A stretch of 64,000 bases of DNA from Dryocosmus kuriphilus (lineage: Eukaryota; Arthropoda; Insecta; Hymenoptera; Cynipidae): NCBI GenBank assembly GCA_038277395.1, contig CM076197.1, forward strand, positions 81,887,951 through 81,951,950, given 5' to 3'. Under the pieces are notes generated by a model. That model worked only from the letters and a program-made list of their open reading frames with translations, made no database searches and was not told where the DNA came from. Both the position numbers and the translations under genes were made by a program. Positions 56,016 to 64,000 of this stretch are shown here, one piece after another (position 1 is the stretch's first letter; every line of letters begins with the position of its first letter).

Positions 56016-56149
56016 CTCAGTAGATCTTTTCTCGTTTCTCTTATTCAACAGGATGACACGGGTTTGCACCTATACCTGTGAAGTTTTTTAATATGAATGA
56101 ATTAAACCAGAATATTTCATGAATCTGGATATAATAATTATCATTTTCT

Positions 56150-57040
56150 AAGATGCAAACTAAAGGACTTCATATTTAGAGAGCTCAGAAAAAAATGTAG
56201 GTTTCAATAAAAGAAATAAAAAGTTAATAAATTCAAAATTCTAATTGAAAAATTATTCAGTTTTAAGCGAAATTTGCAATTGTTCATTTTCAATGCACTA
56301 CAGTAGAAGCTGATAAATTTTGAATGTTTCTTATTTACAATTATTTCATTTTGAATATTTTTTACAATTATCTAATTTTGAATGCTTTCAGATTAAAATT
56401 GTTCAATTTTGAACCAAATAAATGGCGGTAATTTTTTTAATTCGTAAATCTCATCAATTCTTGGATGAAAAATGTCTACTATTCCAGGTTTGAAGGTTTG
56501 AATTTTTGAAAGCTTTGAGTTTAAAATGTTCAATTTGGAAAATTTTTAAATGTAGAATTAAGCAATTTTGAATACCTAATTCTAAAAAGGACTAGCTTTA
56601 AAGGTCTCTAATATTCACTTGTATAGTTCTGATAGTTTAAATTTGATAATTAAACAAAAATATTGTTTGTAATAGTTATTTTCCAGATGACCGGATTTGT
56701 TATATTTTGATGATATTGCATTTAGAACTGTTCAAGTTTCTACTTTTAAATAGATGAAGATTAAAGGCTTGTGATTTGACACTCTACAATTTTCCAATTT
56801 GAATGGTTTTCGATTTGAAAAAAAAGAAGAAATTTTTAAGTCATTCTCCTTTAAATTCTAATTTATTTAATTTTCAAGACATTGCAATACTACAATTTTG
56901 AATATTTCGTTTTATTTTATTTTATTTTTGAATTAAACTTCTTCAAATCAGAAGGCGTCCTACTTGTAATAATTTTTAATTATTGAACGTTCAAAGGTTT
57001 CAGCTTCAAATGCATGAAGTTTTTTGTTCTAATTAACAGG
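56150..57040. repeat. Degenerate AT-rich repeat flanking the array (right)
   Basis: Same TTGAATGTTT, AATTTTGAAT and TTTAAATT word texture as 32580-33320. The array thus seems to be embedded in one block of this sequence. No gene. Confidence 0.55.
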
Positions 57041-57754
57041 AAAAAAATAATGGTTACAAACGGAATCTTTTATCATAGACTTTAATAACTAGCCTGTTTT
57101 TACAAACTAACGTTTTATTTTGCAATTTCATTTTAGTTTTCCCTTTATTTCGCAACGTATCGTCCGAGGTTTTCAGAGATAAAAAATCCCCTATCGACGT
57201 TGAACTCCGCTGGTAGGTATAATGTTATAGCTGCAATGAGTTACGTGGATACAAGGGAAACGTTTACGAGGTGACCTGGCTACCTTTTCATGCAAATTCG
57301 AAATTGCTCCTCGATTTTATGATTTATATCGGAATTATAGTAACTATCGATCAATTAAATTCTGTTGTTAAATTTATCTCAATACATTATTAGATATTTG
57401 GCACGAACACAATCCATCGAAAATGCTCAAATATCTAAAAATTTTCGGTAACAGGAATCTATATTTAGAACCGGCGAATTTAAAAGCTTAGAGACTTCTG
57501 TATGAAAATTTTTTAATTAAATATACTTTATGTCATTCATATAAACAACATTTAATGTTTGTTTTAGTAATTAGATAATTTTCTTTTCCTTATAATTATA
57601 TTTTTGTCAAAGTTGACACTTTCTTAATGAATTTTTTTTATTCTAGTACTTTTCATCACACGTTAATGGCAAATGTTCAGACAAGCGGACACAAGTGCCA
57701 AAACATGAATTTTACAGGAGACACAAGAAACTGTCTAACTTTAAGGCATTAATT
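57041..57754. other. Unique stretch, no gene recognised
   Basis: 57160-57310 is complex and G/C-richer (CGCAACGTATCGTCCGAGGT, GGATACAAGGGAAACG). It also holds the third copy of the dispersed CGGTAACAGGAATC motif at 57443. Nothing else is identified. Confidence 0.4.
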
Positions 57755-58185
57755 TTTAAAAAAGACAAGAAATTATTTTCGAGCTACTGCTTAGCTCTAC
57801 TGAATCGTGAAAGAAACGCTATAAAAAAGCAACCATCTGGGAGGAAAGCCTTTTCAAAAGAAGAGAGCATCCCTCAAAATTACAATTTTGACTCGGAAAA
57901 AGTTATATAACCTTTTTTTTTTAATTTAAAATAAAACAAGAAACTAGTTTCAAGCTATTACTTAGTTCTATTGAACCATAAAAGGAGTGATTAAAAAATC
58001 AACTATCTGCGAGAAAACCCTTGTCAAAGAACGCCGCGTCCCAAAAAGCGCTTCACCTAACAGAGAAAATCTGGATAATTTTTAAATTAAAAAAAAAAAA
58101 TACAAGAAAGTGTTTTCAATCTATTACTTAGCTCTAATGAATCGTGAAAAGAACAGGCGAAATGAAGTAATTTTTTTTTTTTAAT
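57755..58185. repeat. Three tandem copies of an about 170-bp repeat
   Basis: ACAAGAAATTATTTTCGAGC (57765), ACAAGAAACTAGTTTCAAGC (57936) and ACAAGAAAGTGTTTTCAATC (58102) start three diverged units, each continuing with TACTTAGCTCTA..GAATCGTGAAA. The 71-codon open frame at 57695-57910 lies in the first unit. It is broken in the others, so it is not a credible gene. Confidence 0.8.
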
Positions 58186-58377
58186 TACAAACATCGATTT
58201 TAAGCCACTTCTAAGCACACAAAAAACTCAAGTTAACTTTTGTTGTAGGGAAAATTTAGCGCGGTTAAAATTTACGTTATGTTTAGCGAAAGTTTATCCC
58301 GAGACAGAACAAAAAGTGTCTTCTGCTACGCCGTCAATAGCAATGGAAAAAACAATCATTATATCATTTAAATTGGA

Positions 58378-59545
58378 CTAGAAATAAGGATAGCATACAT
58401 TCTAAAAGATTGCAGCTATTTAAATATCATTTTAAAAATAATTAAACTTATCGCAAGTGAATTAAAATACTTTTTTCGGGACTGAGAATAAATTAGTTCA
58501 CACATCAACAATCCATGTAGCCATCTTTCAAGACTGCACCACGCTGCTCTAGGAGCAGCCAATGAATACAATACACTGTTGCAAAAGAAAATAGTTTCGC
58601 CATTGGTTTTTACCAAGAACTTCTTCTTCTGGCACTCTTGCGTTTAAAATATCTCGCGAATAATATAAATTCAATCAAATTTGTCATTCATGCAATATAG
58701 TATATGTCATCAACAATGGATGTCGGTTCCGGTACCATAACGTAACAAGAAAATTCTGATAATGTAATACAAATAATATAATAAAATATAATAGAAGTAA
58801 AAATATTACCAATTATTCAGGACGGCTAGAAGCAGCAAAAATAATAACATAAATTTCAAACTTAAAATCACTGAACTTTTACGAAAAAAAAAAAAAAATG
58901 ATTTGAAATTTCATTAGGACCTAGTTTTTATTTCAGTTCGAGTGAGAAATTACGTTTCCTAAATGCTCAGATTTGTAATTGCAGTTTTCCTCAATATTGA
59001 CTGAATCGAAAATATTTTCAATTTTATTTAACAATGAAAATTAAGAGTTGCAATTTCAATTTTTCATTATAAGTCAATATTCATTTAATTAATTTTAAAT
59101 TATTAAAATTTGCTTAAAAAAATGAGTTTTTCCCGACTTTTTTTTTGGTTTGAAAATAAACTGGAAAAATTATACAAATTTGGAGGAATCTAAATAGAAG
59201 TTGAAACTCGTTGTAAAAGATTTTTTAAATCCGAAATGTTGCTGTATGAAGAAGCATCCTACAATCTAACATGTAATTTTGTTTTTGACAAATGTTATTA
59301 AATTTCAGGAACTTTAAATTTGATTCAATTTCTCCAGTAGTTTTCATATGAGACTGCAGTACCAACTTAACTCGAAACCTTCAAGGCGGAAATTTTCCCA
59401 TCTCAGTCTTATGAACCATGGCTGTCGACTACTTTATTATCACTGCCAAAAAAGATATTTTAATTCGTGAACGATAAAAATAATGATGTTTAAATAAAAT
59501 ATAAATAGGCGCAATGTTTTGAAGGTATGCTATCCTTATTTCTAG
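58378..59545. mobile_element. 1.17-kb TIR element
   Basis: A 21-bp block, beginning CTAGAAATAAGGATAGCATA at 58378, is repeated exactly in inverted orientation at 59525-59545. Looser similarity (AAAAGATTGCAGCTATTTAA against AAAACATTGCGCCTATTTAT) extends it inward to about 50 bp. The exact outer border and target duplication are unclear. The interior has no recognisable transposase; a 66-codon minus-strand frame at 58416-58616 has no known motif. Probably a non-autonomous DNA transposon. Confidence 0.65.
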
Positions 59546-59552
59546 CACGCTT

Positions 59553-59756
59553 TTATTTATACTTTGCTGTTTTTTGAACTGCTTTTATTGACATAGCAGC
59601 CGAAACTTTTTCCTCCACATTAGATGAAAAATAAGAAATTATCTCCGTTTCATGTAAAGTTTCACCGGCAAGGTTAATTTCTGTTGCAGCGAATCTTTCT
59701 CCTAGAATCCATGTCATCTTTATCTTTCGTTTTTTCTGAGAACTGAACTGGACCAT
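59553..59756 (-). CDS. Small unrecognised open frame, doubtful
   Basis: Begins MVQFSSQKKRKIKMTWILGE and ends in a lysine-rich tail (KAVQKTAKYK). The middle (TEINLAGETLHETEIISYF) has plausible protein composition. It lies just outside the TIR element at 58378-59545. No family is recognised, and there is no signal peptide or membrane segment. It may be the last exon of a longer gene or an old transposon piece. Confidence 0.2.
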   Translation of the reverse strand: MVQFSSQKKRKIKMTWILGERFAATEINLAGETLHETEIISYFSSNVEEKVSAAMSIKAVQKTAKYK

Positions 59757-60073
59757 AGTCTTCTACAGAGATAAGAGTTAGATCAAAACAATTATTTTAA
59801 GCCAATAAAACCAATTTCCGAAATTTGGCACTTTTGCCTGGTTGCCCGACGACCCTTTGTATATTTAGTGAGGAATATTTTAATCGAAGAATCTTATGAA
59901 AATATCTTGAAGTTTGCATCAAAATTCTAGGTAAAGAAGATTCTTTTAAGAAAAAAAAAAGAACAATTTGATATTGGACGTAAAAAAAGTTTTTTTTGTT
60001 TAGATAATTTCTTAAAAAGAACATGAGAACAAGAGCTTTTACATCGCAGCATATTTTTGTTCATGACTATGAG

Positions 60074-60418
60074 TCACTTTAAACGACAGTTAAGAAACTT
60101 CACAGGCCGAAGTTTGTTAAACTTCGTTTGGGAAGTGTATGGAACGGTATTGGATTTCATTCTGAACGTGTTGACGCGAAAATAGTAGAAGTAGGGTAGT
60201 TGTATGAGTAATAGCGAGGCGACAACGGCAGGGGTAGCGTAACTAGTATCACGAGGTTCTAGTTTTAGTAGTAGTGGTGCAGTAGTAGAACCGATGCTAT
60301 GCCTGCCGAGTTCATGAATGAACGACCACCTCGCTTTCGCGTAACCGCTAATGGTCTTTCTTTCTCGCATAGTATAGGATGTAAGTTCTAAATGCACTTT
60401 TCGGTTTTCAGTCTGCAT
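60074..60418 (-). CDS. Unrecognised 114-codon open frame, doubtful
   Basis: The longest non-repeat frame in the right part of the window. It starts MQTENRKVHLELTSYTMRER and has a mildly hydrophobic middle (ATPAVVASLLLIQLPYFYYF) that could pass for a membrane segment but is probably chance. The DNA at 60160-60400 is more complex than its flanks, with repeated GTAGTAG/TAGTAGT words. No homologous family comes to mind. It could equally be a promoter-proximal or UTR region. Confidence 0.2.
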   Translation of the reverse strand: MQTENRKVHLELTSYTMRERKTISGYAKARWSFIHELGRHSIGSTTAPLLLKLEPRDTSYATPAVVASLLLIQLPYFYYFRVNTFRMKSNTVPYTSQTKFNKLRPVKFLNCRLK

Positions 60419-60599
60419 TAGCTTACCTTAGTACATGTAAGTTACAACACTATAAATTCAAATAAAAATATTCTCAGAAATAATTCCTTGAAAAAAAACA
60501 ACGCAGCTTTTCTGCAAGATAATTTCTGCATGTAGTCTTTTTTTATTTCGCAAAAATTGAGGTTTTTTAAATATCTAAATTAGGCAGTATTTCAAAAAA

Positions 60600-62000
60600 A
60601 GAAATTCTTTGCTCAATGTCAAAGTAATAGTCTGTAACTTTGAATAAAAATGATATTTGAAGCCTTCAAAATTAGAGAGTCTGCACGTGAGAAGCATTCA
60701 AAATACTTTCATACTTATATTAGAATCTCTCAAATTTATAGACAGCTTCTTACTAAGCATTCAGGACTAAAGAATGTGTTTACTTGAAATGTTTCGAATT
60801 CAACCATTTTAAACTCAAAGCGTTCAAAATGGGATAATTTTTTCTTTTCAAGTCCTTACACGAGGAGAATTGTTGAACATAAAATTGACGAGTTTATGCA
60901 AACAATTTAAATTAAAAATTTTTCAAAACCTTGAACTTCACAGAAGAAAAAACTTCAGTTTTTTCAACTTGTTTTTTATATCTTAATTTAAGCCCGTTTT
61001 TAGGCTTAAAGCTAGATTTAAGCCCATTTTTGCCTTAAGAGAAAACCGACCTTCAAAACTACAAACCTTTTTTCTGTGTTGTCAAGTTTAAAATTGACAC
61101 CTTCGAAATTGAAGGTCTTAAATTAAGACCAGTCAAAATTCAACCAAAATAAATCAAAGCGTTGAAAATTGGAATTGAAAAGCGAGAGATTTAAAATTAG
61201 TTGACTTTAAAATAAAATATTTGGCACCCTAAATAAGCACTGAAATATTCACAATTTGACTATTGTTTACTTCAAATAAGAGAGAGTTTAAAATTGGAGG
61301 CCTCAAAAATTAAACTTTTCTAAATATAAGGTCTTTAAAATTGAACAATTATCGAAATATTCAAAACCCGTTTAACATAAGTTATAAAATTCAAGATTTA
61401 AATTGTAATAATCCTCAACCTCGATAAATTTTTATAAGTCATATATAAAATACAAAAAAATTTCAATTTCTTGAAAATTTACAAATTTTAATCTTTCAAT
61501 GAATGATTTAAAAATTGTGTATGTTCTAAACTGAACCATTTCAAATTTCAAGCCTTCAAGAGATTTAAAGTGCTAAAAATTCTTCAATTTTTGATTGGAA
61601 CCCTGCCATATTCTATAATTTAATACTTAAGCCTGCAAACATTTTCTAAATTAATCATTTCAAGTTTGAATAATTTTTAAATCCAGAAATTCAAATTGAA
61701 TCATTAAAACTGTACATTTTCAAAAAATATAGGTACCTTAAAAATTTTAGCGTTCAAATTAAAGTCTTTAAAACTAGACTTTCTTTGAATCTGAAACATC
61801 CAAAATCAACGTCAGATTGAAGAATTCAAAACTAACAATTTAATTCTGAATCATTCTAAATTTATCAAAAGTTTAATTTAAAGTTAGACGCATCTTCTGT
61901 CTTCAAATTAATTTAATTATTGAAAAGAGTAATAACTTTGGAATATAAATATTAAATTGTTTTACGTGTACTAACATAAATAAAATTCATTTTCTTTCTA
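60600..62000. repeat. Degenerate AT-rich repeat field
   Basis: Dense, orientation-mixed words such as AAAATTGAA, TTTAAAATT, TTCAAATT and AAATTGAACAATT, as at both edges of the tRNA-like array. No fixed period could be measured by eye. A short local duplication (AAGCCCGTTTTTAGGCTTAA; AAGCCCATTTTTGCCTTAAG) lies near 60988-61035. Confidence 0.6.
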
Positions 62001-63660
62001 CGTTGATTTAACATAAATAATTATACTTATATAGTAAATAAACAAAAAAAATGTGAACAAATATTTTAAACATTATTATCAATATTTAGTTGTAATAAAA
62101 AATCTCATTATAGTTTTTAATAATTCGATCTAACTTATTTCTTCAGATTGAGATACACATGAGGGTTTAAGTCGAAGGCAGGTGAAAAATTGATAAACTG
62201 ATAACAAATTTAGCCGCTGGTTGTATCCAGAGCTTTAGGGTCAGTAAATTCACCCCTAAAAATAACCTGATAAATAATGCAATTCGTCTTTCCAGTTAGA
62301 ATCCCAGCCAATACCAAGAAAAAATATATTTATGGTCGACTTCTAATCAGAAATAGACCTTCTAGCAAACAAGAATTAATTATTATCATTTATATTCTTC
62401 CTGTGTTTTCAGGATAATTTTTGAGCTTTCAGATACTCTTTCTTTCTTTAAATAAATAAATTAATAAATCATGATAACTGGTTTCAAAATATATCAAACA
62501 ATTTGATATTGCATTTTTTGACATTTTCTTTGAATTAATTATTTTTTAGTTTCCATTACAAGAGAAAATAGACTCTTTCAAATTTAAGCGAATGTATCAA
62601 ACCTGAAATGAAAGACAAATTTGAATTTCAAATGATGTGAAGGCTGAGTATTTGAAAAATAGTAACTGAAAAGCAAACTCGCTGTAGAAACAATTACAAG
62701 TTGTAATGAATTTGTCACGCGCCAAAATGAATTTGTTTTTATAAAATGCAAATGGTTTTAACATCAAAAACGCATTTCACTTTAGATTTATTCATAGTCA
62801 AATGCTTTTACAGTATGAGATTTCAGTGTTGATCGCTTTAAGTTTAAAAAGAATTTGCATAAAACTTTATATTTGGTATTTTTCTAATTCGGAGACTTAA
62901 GCTTTAAAACATAAGAAACTTAAAAATTGCAAAACCTTCCAATTTTAACTTAAAATGAAATAATTTTGCTGCTAATATGTACTGTTTAATTTTAATCACT
63001 TAATGTAGTAGAGTCTTAAATCTAATTAGTTTAAACATTTTAATTTATTATTAATTAGAAATTGAGAATTAAAAATTGAATCAACATTCAAAACTAGACA
63101 TATTAAAACCTTTTCATTGAATAGACGACTAAAAAAAAGTTAAATTTCGAACCTTCTTTAAATCCGCAGACTAACTACTTGAATTTTCTTTGCACATTTA
63201 CTAACTACACTTAAACAGCTTTTAAAAAAAATTAATTTACCTTTCATAAAACGATTCGCATTGAATAAATTCGTTCAAATCCCATTCTCACGTGCAAATG
63301 CCGCCCTGAACCGGCAAAAATTAACCGCACGTGCGTAAAAGTCTTCAGAACTGAATCTGTACCCCAATAAAAGTAAAAACCTCAATATTCACAAACCACC
63401 TCACGAATTTTGCAGTTCATAAGCCCATTAAATTCTTTACAATTTAAAATCGTAAAAAAAAAACTACCTGAAAATTGCAAAAAATAATGTATTTAGAAAT
63501 TCAAACCAATTTCACACAGCTCGAGTTTCAAAAATTATCACGGAAGAGAATCATCAATGATTTTCCCACTTTCATTTTATCCAAGATTCACTAAAATCTC
63601 GCAATCAGTTTCAAAAGTTGGAAAAAGTTCTTTTCGGTGCGTTTTTGGCGGGAAATAAAA
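62001..63660. other. AT-rich stretch, no gene
   Basis: No repeat family with clear ends and no convincing reading frame. Some of the TTTAAAATT/AAATTGAA texture continues at 62870-63130. Complexity rises after about 63240. Confidence 0.45.
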
Positions 63661-63712
63661 GATATCAAAAAGGCAGTTTTTGATAGAGAAAAATATATAA
63701 ATTGGTGCTCAC

Positions 63713-64000
63713 CGCAACTGGCGGAAGGTCAGGACCGGTGAGCAGAATTGGCAGATTTTGGCTGATTTGGTATGTGGCACAGGCGCAGCCTCCGAGGACC
63801 GAGAGCTGGAGCTCCGAGTATAAACACACGTCGGTGGTTGGTCGCGCACTGAAGTTTGAACGCGAATCCGGCCATCGGAGTAGAACCCCGTGGCGACCCA
63901 ACGACCCCACCTCCACATACTCTCAACCCTATGCACCCTACCGTACCCTAAGTGCCCCCTTCGGCCCAACATCCCATGATCCTCAATCCTCATCATCAAT
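63713..64000 (-). CDS. Possible exon of a gene continuing past the right edge
   Basis: The last about 290 bp are markedly richer in G/C than the rest. All three minus-strand frames are open for 65-96 codons, and the block ends in CCAGTTGCG/GTGAGC, a good splice-donor fit at about 63712. One frame reads PTTDVCLYSELQLSVLGGCA and ILLTGPDLPPVA up to the donor; another gives GFYSDGRIRVQTSVRDQPPT. I cannot decide between them or name a family. It may instead be an untranslated first exon. The exon start lies beyond the window. Confidence 0.3.

Larger units (their letters stand above)
33321..56135 (-). repeat. Satellite of about 74 tandem 307-bp units, each with a tRNA-like gene
   Basis: The phrase CTCGGCCCGGATTTGAACCG recurs from 33401 to about 55945, usually at 306-308-bp spacing (33401, 33708, 34034, 34341, 34647 and so on; the 326 interval contains a 17-18-bp local duplication). 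I counted 74 copies including damaged ones, plus whatever lies in the 500-N gap. Unit content on the plus strand: AATTAATTAATTTCAGATGT, GATTGCTGGTCTAAATAATT, the tRNA-like block in reverse, CGTTTCTCGTTTCTCTTATT, GATGACGCGGGTTTGCACCT, GAATATTTCACGAATCTGGA, then TATAGGTTTTAATCG. Most units are nearly identical, implying recent amplification or homogenisation. Short open frames across units (for example 50981-51175 and 51596-51790) are identical by-products of the repeat. Confidence 0.97.

Noticed and set aside
33321..56135. CRISPR array interpretation of the regular repeats
   Set aside because: Units are about 307 bp and repeated over their full length with no unique spacers, the surroundings are eukaryotic transposons, and there are no cas genes.
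33321..56135. A genuine cluster of functional tRNA-Ser(UGA) genes
   Set aside because: Base 33 is G, the variable arm is short, and most copies carry a D-stem mismatch; a pseudo-tRNA or SINE-derived satellite fits better.
57695..57910. 71-codon basic open frame
   Set aside because: Part of a 170-bp repeat; the equivalent frame is broken in the neighbouring copies.

Overview
The window looks like a gene-poor, AT-rich, repeat-dominated stretch of an arthropod genome. An insect is most likely, perhaps a hymenopteran; that is inference from the transposon families, since no taxon-diagnostic host gene is present. I found no intact protein-coding gene. Almost everything I can identify is transposon-derived or tandemly repeated.

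Layout. 1-1.1 kb: an 82-bp tandem repeat and an inverted G/C-rich repeat. 1.2-2.0 kb: a mariner (A) with two internal deletions. 3.5-8.1 kb: a 4.6-kb foldback element whose core is a two-monomer (about 285 bp) satellite, with a TTAA-flanked transposon inserted near its right arm. 10.7-12.5 kb: a non-LTR retrotransposon fragment cut in two by a full-length but dead mariner (B). 14.4-16.35 kb: a 53-bp-arm hairpin, a run of GC hairpins and a third mariner (C). 16.6-17.65 kb: a terminal-inverted-repeat (TIR) element carrying a degenerate satellite. 19.4-20.9 kb: an inverted satellite junction with a hammerhead-like core, and a fully palindromic TA-flanked MITE. 23.9-26.9 kb: a 2.9-kb Tc1/mariner-superfamily element with about 0.5-kb TIRs, an internal minisatellite and a decayed transposase. 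27-33 kb: mostly unique AT-rich DNA with a few weak exon candidates.

33.3-56.1 kb is the centrepiece: about 74 tandem copies of a roughly 307-bp monomer (interrupted by a 500-N gap). Each copy carries, on the minus strand, a 72-nt tRNA-like cloverleaf with consensus A and B boxes, a T4-T5 tract just downstream, and flanks that pair with each other to extend the acceptor stem. This amounts to a satellite DNA made of Pol III-promoter-bearing tRNA-like units. Position 33 of the anticodon loop is G rather than U, so it is probably not a translational tRNA. Variants cluster along the array and some alternate in dimers, suggesting local homogenisation and dimer-wise amplification. 56-64 kb: degenerate AT-rich repeats, a three-copy 170-bp repeat, a 1.17-kb TIR element and a possible host exon at the right edge.

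No pathway or operon can be described. The elements interact mainly through nesting, which gives relative ages: the retrotransposon is older than mariner B, and the foldback element is older than the TTAA element. All four transposase genes are inactivated by visible lesions.
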